Source: Nematostella vectensis (taxonomy: Eukaryota; Cnidaria; Anthozoa; Actiniaria; Edwardsiidae). From it: 64,000 nucleotides of DNA. Positions 13,501 through 28,500 of this stretch are shown here, piece by piece. A model generated the notes under the pieces. The model was not told where the DNA came from and ran no database searches. It was given only the letters and a program-made list of their open reading frames with translations. The position numbers and the translations under genes are program-made. The DNA lies in contig NC_064036.1 of NCBI RefSeq assembly GCF_932526225.1, positions 16,328,953 to 16,392,952 on the forward strand, written 5' to 3'. The stretch's first letter is position 1. Every line of letters starts with the position of its first letter.

Positions 13501-16500
13501 TTTTACTAAGACTGTGAACATAAGGTCGGGATCCGAAACAATTACGTGCGAGCTCCATTTTTATTTCCATAACATCGCGAGAAGAAGAACTAATCTAAAA
13601 ACACCGTAAATCACATTAGCGTACAGTATCCAATAAGCTACACGCACCCCATAAAATAGAAGGCCCAAAGAAAAAGGCTGTCACACTAACACTGTTTTAT
13701 TATCAAATAAGTATACATAATAAAATAATCTTTAAAAATCAGATCCTTATTATGACGTATTGTCTCGTGATTGAGGTCTGCCTTCCGAGGCAATCGAGTG
13801 AGTCGACGAGGTCCTTTCTTCGGCTCTGAGATCTGAAAAAGACAAATTTCGAAAAGGCCGGTCACCATCCACAATTAATGGTGGATAGTGACCGGACTGA
13901 ACAGTGCCAATATTTGCATTTAGAGTTTCAGTGAATATATTTCCATAAAGCATTAACACGTTTTCTCAAATATCATCTATAACCTTGAACACTGATCACA
14001 CTAAGTCACAGGGGGCTGTACTAACGTGTCAAAAAAAACACACTTGTTCAACTGGAATGACACCGCCTAAATCGACCAGTCCTAAAAGCAACACTGAATG
14101 ATAGGTGCTTCTTAGTTGCTTAGCGGACATCTACACCCCTATGTTACGTGCCCGAACTGACCACAGGCCGTGGCCATTGGCTGCACAGCGGTATATGCAG
14201 CAGGCTCGACATGACGGAAAAACATGACGTGACGCTTCAAATAAGCCCATTTCACATCGAGTAAGGCGGAGAATTTCTCTGAGTACTTAGTAACTTATAG
14301 CAAACAAAATATGAAGTGCGACTTTTTTTTAAATTGATGCGACTTTTTGTAGTGTCATTGAAATTTGAGCTTTTCGTCCCTGAACTGATGCACAGGGAAA
14401 AATTATCTTAAAAAGCCAAAATCTGCTTATGTGCACTTCGGCCTCACGTCATTTGTGTTTTGAAAATCAGTTCGTAGAACAAGGAACCTATAGCCGCCAG
14501 TGCTGAAAAACGCAAGACTAGTTCCAGTACCGCGCGGTTAAACCATCCTTTTTGTTTTGAAATGGCAGCTTTTTACCTGCGAACTGTCACATTTTGGCGA
14601 ATACTAAGAAAACTATACCAAACCTAAGGCTATAATTTTCTTTATGACTTCCTCATTATCAAAAAAATCTGTCATCTTTTGAACAGTATGGTTTTAATGC
14701 TGTACAGTTAGTCAAATCAGCGACAACCTTTCGTACCTTTTCTCGAATGTTTTAACACTACAATTGTGCTTGTTTTCGCCAGAGCACGCGCATACGTTAT
14801 TCAGCACTGTCCCTATATCCATTGTAAGTAATCGTGTCTTCTCTCTTTATCTGGAATTGCCCGTGTTCCAGGTTTTTCCGTCATGTCAGCAGGCTCAAAT
14901 TAATACAACTTTTCACAAGAGTTTGCATCTGATCGCAACTAAGCAGCTGAGTCCGAAGTGAAAATGATAGGTAAGCAATTCAAGTTTCATTCATTCATGC
15001 ATTTGGATGATTTTTCGTACCAGGAAAGCAAACTGAAATCACAATTCAATTCCTTTTTTGCATACAAACAAACAAACGTTGTTTCGCAGCTGGACTATCA
15101 AGCAGTCTCCCTGGAGCTCGATAGCCTTTGCCTGGAATCTTTTAGTAGAGTTCCCAGATAAGCTTATTACATATCTTGAACACATGTTTTAACTTTTTTG
15201 TCTTTGTGATAATGGCGCCCAAGATTTCTTGCTCGAAGTCATTGCAAGCAAAGTCAGTGGGAAAACTTAACATGTGTGAGACAGCCAGCAGGACTATGGT
15301 AGAAATTAACTTGCATCTATAGAAAATTTGAACTAAAACCAAAGCCCTGTCCAGATATAGGCTAATCCTATATAAGGAGTCCAGCGTCTGAGACAGCCAG
15401 CAGGACTATGGCAAAAATTAACCGGCATCAATAGGAAATTTGGACTAAAACCAAAGCCCTGTCCAGATATAGGCTAATCCTATATAAGGAGTCCAGCGTC
15501 TGAGACAGCCAGCAGGACTATGGCAAAAATTAACCGGCCCCAATAGGAAATTTGGACTAAAACCAAAGCCCTGTCCAGATATAGGCTAATCCTATATAAG
15601 GAGTCCAGCGTCTGAGACAGCCAGCAGGACTATGGCAAAAATTAACCGGCATCAATAGAAAATTTGAACTAAAACCAAAGCCCTGTCCAGATATAGGCTA
15701 ATCCTATATAAGGAGTCCAGCGTCTGAGACAGCCAGCAGGACTATGGCAAAAATTAACCGGCATCAATAGGAAATTTGGACTAAAACCAAAGCCCTGTCC
15801 AGATATAGGCTAATCCTATATAAGGAGTCCAGCGTCTGAGACAGCCAGCAGGACTATGGCAAAAATTAACCGGCCCCAATAGGAAATTTGGACTAAAACC
15901 AAAGCCCTGTCCAGATATAGGCTAATCCTATATAAGGAGTCCAGCGTCTGAGACAGCCAGCAGGACTATGGCAAAAATTAAAAAAATAGAAAATTTGGAC
16001 TAAAACCAAAGCCCTGTCCAGATATAGGCTAATCCTATATAAGGAGTCCAGCGTCTGAGACAGCCAGCAGGACTATGGCAAAAATTAACCGGCATCAATA
16101 GGAAATTTGGACTAAAACCAAAGCCCTGTCCAGATATAGGCTAATCCTATATAAGGAGTCCAGCGTCTGAGACAGCCAGCAGGACTATGGCAAAAATTAA
16201 CCGGCATCAATAGGAAATTTGGACTAAAACCAAAGCCCTGTCCAGATATAGGCTAATCCTATATAAGGAGTCCAGCGTCTGAGACAGCCAGCAGGACTAT
16301 GGCAAAAATTAACCGGCCCCAATAGGAAATTTGGACTAAAACCAAAGCCCTGTCCAGATATAGGCTAATCCTATATAAGGAGTCCAGCGTCTGAGACAGC
16401 CAGCAGGACTATGGCAAAAATTAACCGGCATCTATAGAAAATTTGAACTAAAACCAAAGCCCTGTCCAGATATAGGCTAATCCTATATAAGGAGTCCAGC

Positions 16501-19500
16501 GTCTGAGACAGCCAGCAGAACTATGGCAAAAATTAACCGGCCCCAATAGGAAATTTGGACTAAAACCAAAGCCCTGTCCAGATATAGGCTAATCCTATAT
16601 AAGGAGTCCAGCGTCTGAGACAGCCAGCAGGACTATGGCAAAAATTAAAAAAATAGAAAATTTGAACTAAAACCAAAGCCCTGTCCAGATATAGGCTAAT
16701 CCTATATAAGGAGTCCAGCGTCTGAGACAGCCAGCAGGACTATGGCAAAAATTAACCGGCATCAATAGAAAATTTGAACTAAAACCAAAGCCCTGTCCAG
16801 ATATAGGCTAATCCTATATAAGGAGTCCAGCGTCTGAGACAGCCAGCAGGACTATGGCAAAAATTAACCGGCCCCAATAGGAAATTTGGACTAAAACCAA
16901 AGCCCTGTCCAGATATAGGCTAATCCTATATAAGGAGTCCAGCGTCTGAGACAGCCAGCAGGACTATGGCAAAAATTAACCGGCATCTATAGAAAATTTG
17001 AACTAAAACCAAAGCCCTGTCCAGATATAGGCTAATCCTATATAAGGAGTCCAGCGTCTGAGACAGCCAGCAGGACTATGGCAAAAATTAACCGGCCCCA
17101 ATAGGAAATTTGGACTAAAACCAAAGCCCTGTCCAGATATAGGCTAATCCTATATAAGGAGTCCAGCGTCTGAGACAGCCAGCAGGACTATGGCAAAAAT
17201 TAAAAAAATAGAAAATTTGAACTAAAACCAAAGCCCTGTCCAGATATAGGCTAATCCTATATAAGGAGTCCAGCGTCTGAGACAGCCAGCAGGACTATGG
17301 CAAAAATTAACCGGCATCAATAGAAAATTTGAACTAAAACCAAAGCCCTGTCCAGATATAGGCTAATCCTATATAAGGAGTCCAGCGTCTGAGACAGCCA
17401 GCAGGACTATGGTAGAAATTAACTTGCATCTATAGAAAATTTGAACTAAAACCAAAGCCCTGTCCAGATATAGGCTAATCCTATATAAGGAGTCCAGCGT
17501 CTGAGACAGCCAGCAGGACTATGGCAAAAATTAACCGGCATCAATAGGAAATTTGGACTAAAACCAAAGCCCTGTCCAGATATAGGCTAATCCTATATAA
17601 GGAGTCCAGCGTCTGAGACAGCCAGCAGGACTATGGCAAAAATTAACCGGCCCCAATAGGAAATTTGGACTAAAACCAAAGCCCTGTCCAGATATAGGCT
17701 AATCCTATATAAGGAGTCCAGCGTCTGAGACAGCCAGCAGGACTATGGCAAAAATTAACCGGCATCAATAGAAAATTTGAACTAAAACCAAAGCCCTGTC
17801 CAGATATAGGCTAATCCTATATAAGGAGTCCAGCGTCTGAGACAGCCAGCAGGACTATGGCAAAAATTAACCAGCATCAATAGGAAATTTGGACTAAAAC
17901 CAAAGACCTGTCCAGATATAGGCTAATCCTATATAAGGAGTCCAGCGTCTGAGACAGCCAGCAGGACTATGGCAAAAATTAACCGGCCCCAATAGGAAAT
18001 TTGGACTAAAACCAAAGCCCTGTCCAGATATAGGCTAATCCTATATAAGGAGTCCAGCGTCTGAGACAGCCAGCAGGACTATGGCAAAAATTAAAAAAAT
18101 AGAAAATTTGAACTAAAACCAAAGCCCTGTCCAGATATAGGCTAATCCTATATAAGGAGTCCAGCGTCTGAGACAGCCAGCAGGACTATGGCAAAAATTA
18201 ACCGGCATCAATAGAAAATTTGAACTAAAACCAAAGCCCTGTCCAGATATAGGCTAATCCTATATAAGGAGTCCAGCGTCTGAGACAGCCAGCAGGACTA
18301 TGGCAAAAATTAACCGGCCCCAATAGGAAATTTGGACTAAAACCAAAGCCCTGTCCAGATATAGGCTAATCCTATATAAGGAGTCCAGCGTCTGAGACAG
18401 CCAGCAGGACTATGGCAAAAATTAACCGGCATCTATAGAAAATTTGAACTAAAACCAAAGCCCTGTCCAGATATAGGCTAATCCTATATAAGGAGTCCAG
18501 CGTCTGAGACAGCCAGCAGGACTATGGCAAAAATTAACCGGCCCCAATAGGAAATTTGGACTAAAACCAAAGCCCTGTCCAGATATAGGCTAATCCTATA
18601 TAAGGAGTCCAGCGTCTGAGACAGCCAGCAGGACTATGGCAAAAATTAAAAAAATAGAAAATTTGAACTAAAACCAAAGCCCTGTCCAGATATAGGCTAA
18701 TCCTATATAAGGAGTCCAGCGTCTGAGACAGCCAGCAGGACTATGGCAAAAATTAACCGGCATCAATAGAAAATTTGAACTAAAACCAAAGCCCTGTCCA
18801 GATATAGGCTAATCCTATATAAGGAGTCCAGCGTCTGAGACAGCCAGCAGGACTATGGTAGAAATTAACTTGCATCTATAGAAAATTTGAACTAAAACCA
18901 AAGCCCTGTCCAGATATAGGCTAATCCTATATAAGGAGTCCAGCGTCTGAGACAGCCAGCAGGACTATGGCAAAAATTAACCGGCATCAATAGGAAATTT
19001 GGACTAAAACCAAAGCCCTGTCCAGATATAGGCTAATCCTATATAAGGAGTCCAGCGTCTGAGACAGCCAGCAGGACTATGGCAAAAATTAACCGGCCCC
19101 AATAGGAAATTTGGACTAAAACCAAAGCCCTGTCCAGATATAGGCTAATCCTATATAAGGAGTCCAGCGTCTGAGACAGCCAGCAGGACTATGGCAAAAA
19201 TTAACCGGCATCAATAGAAAATTTGAACTAAAACCAAAGCCCTGTCCAGATATAGGCTAATCCTATATAAGGAGTCCAGCGTCTGAGACAGCCAGCAGGA
19301 CTATGGCAAAAATTAACCGGCCCCAATAGGAAATTTGGACTAAAACCAAAGCCCTGTCCAGATATAGGCTAATCCTATATAAGGAGTCCAGCGTCTGAGA
19401 CAGCCAGCAGGACTATGGCAAAAATTAAAAAAATAGAAAATTTGGACTAAAACCAAAGCCCTGTCCAGATATAGGCTAATCCTATATAAGGAGTCCAGCG

Positions 19501-22500
19501 TCTGAGACAGCCAGCAGGACTATGGCAAAAATTAACCGGCATCAATAGGAAATTTGGACTAAAACCAAAGCCCTGTCCAGATATAGGCTAATCCTATATA
19601 AGGAGTCCAGCGTCTGAGACAGCCAGCAGGACTATGGCAAAAATTAACCGGCATCAATAGGAAATTTGGACTAAAACCAAAGCCCTGTCCAGATATAGGC
19701 TAATCCTATATAAAGAGTCCAGCGTCTGAGACAGCCAGCAGGACTATGGCAAAAATTAACCGGCCCCAATAGGAAATTTGGACTAAAACCAAAGCCCTGT
19801 CCAGATATAGGCTAATCCTATATAAGGAGTCCAGCGTCTGAGACAGCCAGCAGGACTATGGCAAAAATTAACCGGCCCCAATAGGAAATTTGGACTAAAA
19901 CCAAAGCCCTGTCCAGATATAGGCTAATCCTATATAAGGAGTCCAGCGTCTGAGACAGCCAGCAGGACTATGGCAAAAATTAACCGGCATCTATAGAAAA
20001 TTTGAACTAAAACCAAAGCCCTGTCCAGATATAGGCTAATCCTATATAAGGAGTCCAGCGTCTGAGACAGCCAGCAGGACTATGGCAAAAATTAACCGGC
20101 CCCAATAGGAAATTTGGACTAAAACCAAAGCCCTGTCCAGATATAGGCTAATCCTATATAAGGAGTCCAGCGTCTGAGACAGCCAGCAGGACTATGGCAA
20201 AAATTAAAAAAATAGAAAATTTGAACTAAAACCAAAGCCCTGTCCAGATATAGGCTAATCCTATATAAGGAGTCCAGCGTCTGAGACAGCCAGCAGGACT
20301 ATGGCAAAAATTAACCGGCATCAATAGAAAATTTGAACTAAAACCAAAGCCCTGTCCAGATATAGGCTAATCCTATATAAGGAGTCCAGCGTCTGAGACA
20401 GCCAGCAGGACTATGGCAAAAATTAACCGGCCCCAATAGGAAATTTGGACTAAAACCAAAGCCCTGTCCAGATATAGGCTAATCCTATATAAGGAGTCCA
20501 GCGTCTGAGACAGCCAGCAGGACTATGGCAAAAATTAAAAAAATAGAAAATTTGAACTAAAACCAAAGCCCTGTCCAGATATAGGCTAATCCTATATAAG
20601 GAGTCCAGCGTCTGAGACAGCCAGCAGGACTATGGCAAAAATTAACCGGCATCAATAGGAAATTTGGACTAAAACCAAAGCCCTGTCCAGATATAGGCTA
20701 ATCCTATATAAGGAGTCCAGCGTCTGAGACAGCCAGCAGGACTATGGCAAAAATTAACCGGCATCAATAGGAAATTTGGACTAAAACCAAAGCCCTGTCC
20801 AGATATAGGCTAATCCTATATAAGGAGTCCAGCGTCTGAGACAGCCAGCAGGACTATGGCAAAAATTAACCGGCCCCAATAGGAAATTTGGACTAAAACC
20901 AAAGCCCTGTCCAGATATAGGCTAATCCTATATAAGGAGTCCAGCGTCTGAGACAGCCAGCAGGACTATGGCAAAAATTAACCGGCATCAATAGGAAATT
21001 TGGACTAAAACCAAAGCCCTGTCCAGATATAGGCTAATCCTATATAAGGAGTCCAGCGTCTGAGACAGCCAGCAGGACTATGGCAAAAATTAACCGGCAT
21101 CAATAGGAAATTTGGACTAAAACCAAAGCCCTGTCCAGATATAGGCTAATCCTATATAAGGAGTCCAGCGTCTGAGACAGCCAGCAGGACTATGGCAAAA
21201 ATTAACCGGCATCAATAAGCAATTTGGACTAAAACCAAAGCCCTGTCCAGGTATAGGCTAATCCTATATAAAGAACCCAGCATCTGAGACAGCCAGCAGG
21301 ACTGTCCTGTTCAGATCGCTTTGAAATAATTTGATGTTCATGTATTTTCATTTTTGTCCTATATTTTCTATTGTGAAAAAAACTCAATAGCTTTGGTTCA
21401 ATAGCTTTGGTACAAGTGCAACTAAAATGATGATGAGGTCTTGAGTATCTAACTAAACTACTCATTTATAATTACTGATCTACTGCCAATTTTGGTGTCA
21501 ACTACTAAATATCTTTCCCCTTGTTGAACTTCTTTGCTTTTCTGCTTGCTTTGCCCCTAGCTTTTCTTTTCATGAGTTGCTTGTTGTTTTCTTCTAAAAG
21601 AGAAAATGTTTCTTTAGCTTATGTTTATCCAATCATATTGTTTTTCCCATACAATTACTATTGTCCAAAAACTTGTAATCGATCAAGTTTGTGTGTTTGC
21701 AAATCTGCTGTACTGTATAGTAAACTGAATATCATGTACAGATACAATTGATGTAATTGTTTTCAACTTATAAAGATAGCCTGGGCTCAGACCAATATTG
21801 TAGTACGGATAATTGTTTTCCACTATGAATAGTGCAGGCACTTGTAAACTGCAAGAATAATCCTTAAGGCTTAAACAAATTCTTGAAAAATAAGTGCAAT
21901 GAATAAACTGCTTCCATGTTTCATATGTGGTCTGTCTATCGACTTACCTATTGTGGTGTCATTGCCCCCTATGAAAGTCTGCAACAATTCACTTTTGAAG
22001 TGAACCTATTCAATACAAACAAACTGTTAGTACTTAGAAAAGTATTGTAATACAAGTATAAACTGGTATTCCCCCAGATCCTATTCACCATTTGTTAAAA
22101 AATAACTGAGGTTGGTAGACAATTATTTAAAGCCTCATAATTGATTAAATAGGCAAAACAATAATAATAACCAACATCTAGAAACAAAGTACAAGCATAT
22201 ATAGAAAAAAAAATATTTGTAAAATGTAGATCATGAGACAAAAGTAAATACGTCCTTATTCTTAAAAATCTTTTTCATTCAATTTTTTTGGTCATATATT
22301 CACTTTACCTCATGCTCTTCGCCCGTATCTGATTTAGAATCCATGTCAGGATCATAGCCAGTCTAGAGAGGCAAAAAATAAGCCCAAAAACAATTATTAA
22401 TAAAATAAGCTAAGTTAGAAATGATGATTCAGTTGGAACCTTGAACCTCTATAAAAAAGAGTCCGAAGAAACAAGTTATTTCCGTTCTTTAGCTGGACCA

Positions 22501-25500
22501 AAATTACAGTAAAGTGTAACAAAAATGGAAATGGAACAATTAACAATATTGTGTGAAGTTTTTTGCCTGAATTTTTTTACGACCTTAATTTTTCGTTGTT
22601 ATTTATAGGCTAATGGCACAACATCTGCAAAAAGATTATATCATCAGCATAGTGTGTGAGGTTGAGCTTCAGCATAGGCTTACAAACACATTGAAAATAA
22701 AATTCCATCTCCTACCCACCTTGTGATCAACAGTTTTCTTGTTGTCTTTATTCCTTCTCTTTTTTTTTTTTCCTTTTTTTCCTTTATGCTTAGGGCTTTG
22801 AGGATGACCCTTCCATCAAAAGTGCTGAGATTGACATCTATTAAAGAATAAATTGTGATGTTAATGGGCCATCAATAAAATAGAAGAAAATTAAATATTT
22901 GAATTATTGGATGTGATGTGCACCTTGTTTTCAAAAGCCATTCAGTTATACAGTACATTTTACAGTGCAAATATGTCTTTAAATTTTTGAGTAACATCAA
23001 ATTGACGTCAAAACAACTTGGGACAGTAAACAGAGTAAACAACATCGTCCCTACATCTCCCCTTACTAAGGGGGCCATTATTTGAGGCTTGGGTGGGAGC
23101 AATTTTGCTGCCAATAGTGCACAGCAATAATGCAACTCTGAATGATAATCTTTTAAGTACCAACCTTCTGCACGGGCAACAACTCCTAGGTTGGAACCAA
23201 TAGCACGCAACACCAACAGTATTGGTTCCCTCCCATGGCCATGATTTCTGGATACTAAAAAAATGTTACAAGAGGGAATGACTAAACCCTTAGTGTGTTT
23301 TGGAACATAGTGGCTCTTGTGAATGTTTAAAAGAGGAGGCAAAAGCAAAAGGTGCTAGAGCTTTCCAGAGCTGCATTTTATTTACACTAATTCATGATAA
23401 TACAGTATAAGACATTTTCCAGTTAAGTAGGACTTTTACTGTTACATGCGATGCAGATTTACTGCATCCTTCTTTAGGCACAGGCAGTAAGGGCTGCTAT
23501 CTGTCAGTGGTTAATAAAGAAATGTTACAGTATGGGGAAATTTATATGTTAAAACTAAATCAAGTTTGGAAAGGCATGGAGACTCGATTGCCAAACTTTG
23601 AGTACATAAAACTCAGAATAATCCATACTCAATCCAGCACCAAAACATGTTGAAAACATAGCTTAGATTTCAATAGGAAGGAAGCCTCGTGGCACAGATT
23701 GACAAACCTCACTAATAACTTTAAGCTTTTTTACTGTTAAGAAAATGCTTTCTCCTTTAACATTTTAACAGCCCCCCCAATAATATTCATTAAGATACAG
23801 TTGCATCATTAAAAATACTATACCTGCCCTCTCATCATCTGTGCCTTCGAAACACACACATAGCAGAGGTTTGACCTCCAAGTCTTCGACATCCCTAATA
23901 AAACATAGCCAACAGTATTAGATTTGAATAAAAACATTTTGAACAACATGGGTCAAGAGGCTGAGAAGCAAACCGAGTAAAGATTTGTAGTAATGCTAAA
24001 CAACATTGTTGGGGTTTAACTCAATTTTATTGATTGCTGACATTTTATCCATGACTATAGTGTTTACCTGAAGAAACTTGCCAGCATGTAGTTGGCTGGC
24101 TCATCTGGTTCAACCCCTGAGCAGATAAGCAATGATCTGCCAGAGTACTTGGCTTGTATACATGCCTAAACAAAGCATCATTCCATTGTTACACAATTTT
24201 GGGAAAACTATAATACTGTAGATGTTTTATATACAAGAATATGTGCAAGAAAATGATGATGAAACTAACATAAACAGTAATATGGCAAGTTATTACCCTA
24301 AATGTGACGACTCAGGCGAAAACCGACCGTACAGCCATTTCGTTCCGTGAGCTTACCCGCGAATTTTGTTTTAGCAAGTCAAGAGGTTTTTTATTGGATC
24401 TCATGTGGTCAGGATACCGGACCAATCAAAACTTGAAGAATGAGTCCATTTGTAAAATGAGCTTCAAATTATTAATGATAACACAATAAAAAAATATCCA
24501 CACAGTGTGTTGTCATCTTGAAGTCTGAATTTTATTCAGCTGAAAAGGGGAGGAGCTAAGCTCTTTCAAAGTGCGGGTCTTTGTTTAAGAACATATGGGC
24601 AGAAATAATAGACTTTATTGTAAAATTCTAAAGGTTCTTTATATGATGGTCGCTCCTACCCTGGTTCCAGAGCCTTGAACGTCTCTAAATAGAGAAGTTC
24701 CATGCTCCGGAAACAGGGTAAGTCACACCACGAGAAAAGGAAAGAAATTATGAGGCTTTAAAATATAAATATGTTAAACATTTTGCTCTTCCATAACGAT
24801 GAGATTGCAGATACATACAGTAGGATATCTCTATAATAGCAAGGTGGCTTTGTATCTATACATACTTCTGTAGTTTATGGATCCTAGTGTTGCAACTCGG
24901 TATGCCTTAATTTAAAGTACCCCAAAATATAAGAACCTCTTTTGCCCAAAAGGAGAAAATCTAGGTTCTCACACACAGATTTATTTTACTGTACCTGATG
25001 GTAATTTTCGAGTACCACACACAGGTCCCCAAGTGCCTGTGTGTGATACCACATCTGGCCCTTTGTGATGCTTTGGTTCAGAAAACCAAACTCATACTCA
25101 TCCTCCCTTACTGTTCCAACTAAATAAAAAGAACCATTGCCTATTACAATTCCAACAATATGTATAATGAGAAATTTGTATTGAAGCTATAACATAAATG
25201 GTATACTATTTCAAACACACAAGTGGCCTTCATAAAGCAATTAAACTATTGCAATTAAATTTAAAATTAATACAGCATAATGGATCTCTATAGTAAAATG
25301 ATTGTATAATAATGTGGCAGCTCTTTTTCCTTACTTTCCTCTGTTCCTCTGTTTCTCTCATATTAGCTGATTAATTAAACTATGCAAAAACTACTCTCTT
25401 TTCAGAGAGTTGCACAAAATAAAACTTAAAGCAAACCATGTATTGATTTTCCCCTGGTTTTATTAGCATGCGTTTGATTTGAATTCTTACCAACAACTCC

Positions 25501-28500
25501 AAAACTTGAGTGCAAATTTATTTCCTTTAAGAATTCTCCTGAAAAAAAAAAAAATACAACTAATTGTCAATGGGGGCATTCTCCATATCCACTTGCTAAG
25601 AAGAACATAGGAAACAGTTATTTTATAATAATTAGGATCTCCACAGTATAACGCTTATTTTATAACAATAAGAGGACCACCACCCCACCAGTATCTGCAC
25701 TGAATATCTGCACTTAAATAATTTCTTATGATACAGAGATATTATAGGAAAAGTGAGATGACAAAAGAGAAAGATGTGCAATGAAAATACTATTTCATGA
25801 TTTGTAATACATTTATGATGCAAATTAATAATGGTGATTCCATGGACCTCTGTCATGGGAACCCTGTCTAATGGACTACAAATCAAACAAAAATAATAAT
25901 TAAAAAGAAAACTTGCATATGGCTAAATCTCTATGTATAATTTAGAATTTACTTGGGTTTTGTAGATAATAAGATATATTCATATTTACCTTTAGAGGGA
26001 TCCGTTGATTTTCCCTTTCCAGGGTTGCTAAGGGCTAGAAGATAAAAAAAATTGTTTTATCGTCATTAAAATCTCCATTGTATCTGCACTGTAGTGGATT
26101 CCTATAATACAGAGAAATTCTAGGATAAAAGGAATTAACTAAAGAAAGAAATCAATAAATGTGCCCTTGCTTACCATTCAACTCGCTCTTCTCTTTGACT
26201 TCCTTGTATTCAAGAACTATGCAAATTAGAAATGGTTATGATTTTGTTTTCTTATTCAACATTTTTTAATGGAAACCAGCATTAGGGGAAAAATATAGGC
26301 TATAACAGGTCCTACCAGGTACAAGGTCGTCCCCACTAGAAGGGGATGAAGATGGACTACCTCTGAGGTGGACTATAAAAACAAGAATAACAATTATATT
26401 TTAAAAAAGCATTGAATAGCTAAATCTTTATATATGTATAATAAGGGAATAATATGGTGGGTTTTGTAGATAACAAGATGTTTATTATATTCACCTTTAG
26501 AGGGCTTGTCAGGTTTCTTGCCTTTTCCAGGAGGGTTTATACTAAGGACTATAGCAAAAACTTTTTTAATTTTATTATAAGAGGAACTACTTGAAAAGAA
26601 AAATGTAATAGTCTAGTACTTTATAGATGATTAAGAATCAAAATGTGTTGTCATCATAAATTGTTGTAGATCATATTCACCTTTAGAGGACTCTTTTTTC
26701 TTTATTTGAGTGCTTAGTGCTAGAACATAAAAAAAACTTTTTTATTTACCATAACTAGTGTTTTTTATAGAAGAAGTAGGTGTGCTTTAAGCTAAATGAT
26801 GGTATATATATATATACTCCAGTTGAAGTCTTTCACTGGGAGCCAAAATAGTGCTCAACTTTACAGGAGCTGTTATATATATATAGGTGAAAGTGTCAAA
26901 GATTGAAATAATAGAGAATAAGAAATTCATTTTCTTTATTTTCATGTTCAAAATGTGGTTGCCCGATTAAATAATGCAAACTCACGTTGATTATATTTAT
27001 CGCTGTTGTCACCTTCATCACTGGTGGCTACATAAAACAGTTTGAAAAGTGAATAATAATAGAATTATAGACTCCAGCAGCACCCCCCTTCTATTCTTTG
27101 TTTCTTAGGGAAGGGTCAATATTTATTTGGGGGGTGGGAGGTGTGGAGGGCTTCTAAGTTGAATTTTTTGGGGTTCAAAAATCTCTACCCTCCCCAAAAA
27201 TGGGGTCTAAAAATTATGGCCCTCCCCCTTGGGGGTGACTTCTTGGTCGCCCCTGTTATTCAATTATATTCCTTATTAATGATAGCACTTATTGAGTTTA
27301 GAGAAAATAAGTTTAGATAACTGACAAAGGGGGCCTTACCTGGTGTTGGGGTGGTGCTGCTGCTTAAATCTGCTCGCAAAATGATACAAATTGATACATG
27401 AAATTTGATTTGTTTTCTAAATGCTGCAATGAATCATGTAGACTTACTTATGCAATAAAGTTTTTTAGCACTTAGTTTTTTAAGCTCTTCTCTTACCTTT
27501 TGTCCTTAGACAGAAATACATCCTTTTCGTTCGATTAAACGCATGGTAAATTTCCTGGCCAGTAGGGACCCCGTAAAAGGCAACATTCCAGCCGTTGTTG
27601 CCTTGTGCCCCTGGCTGAAGGAACTGAAGTCTGGAATGAATGACAAAAGCGTTCAAAAGCAATATACATCTATAAACCAGCTTTCCAATCAGTGGTCCCA
27701 AATTAATCGCCACTTTCGATGATTCGTATACGCGCACGCGTTCAAATAAGCGACCCCACCCAATAGGCGCCCTTTGACCACCTTTTATGCCGAATACAAA
27801 GCGAGTGTTTCTTCACTTATAGAAAGCAGATGTCTATAGAATGTGAAAAGGGCTTTTAGTTAAAAATATATATGTTTTTAAAGCTGCTGTCGCAAAAACT
27901 ACGCGGGAGTGAGCTTGGCCTTATCAGGGAATAGTTCCCTGGTCTTATATAAATGGGTTTTTACTGTAATAGAGTGGGCTTAATAGCACCGGAAATCCGG
28001 TGACATGTGTAATACATGTTCTGGCTATCATTTTACCACAAGAAGCGCATTTGAAATATAACCATTTTAATATGGTTTAAATTTTCCGTCGTTAACTATT
28101 TGGTACACGAAACTTCTAATTCACAGAAATAAAGTTTTGTTTCTTACACTTGGAGTTTACCCGGTGAAAACGACAAAGAGGAATTCGTTACGCAACAAAT
28201 AACTTGTCCCTTGAAATGGCTTCACCGCATTGTAACGGATTGTAACTTAGGCCAGGGGCGAATTATATGACATCAATACTGGGATAAGAAAGGCAATACG
28301 TGTACTTGCAAAGACACTTACCTCTTTGGCAACTCCAGTTCATTACGTAGCGTCGGAAATTTTGATTTTAGGATGCTTAGGACATCCTCGCTGGAGTGAT
28401 TGGTGGCCAGGTCTAAGGTTTGGACTCTCCCCTCTCGCTCCGCCTGTTTCAGCCTGCTCCCTCTGGGCACGCAATCAAAATTTAGGTCTTTTTCGGACAA

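Noticed and set aside
13750-13959. Ser/Arg-rich - strand frame as a last exon of the nested gene
   Set aside because: It crosses a 37-bp palindrome, would need an intron spanning the whole 6-kb array, and a nearer in-phase terminal exon (21822-21683) exists.
15276-21301. Possible CRISPR array or rDNA spacer
   Set aside because: Units are contiguous with no unique spacers, no cas or rRNA sequence is near, and the context is eukaryotic; it is a satellite-type tandem array.
22872-23348. 158-codon - strand frame
   Set aside because: It lies inside an intron of the traced - strand gene, begins and ends without splice logic, and resembles repeat-derived sequence with short inverted segments.
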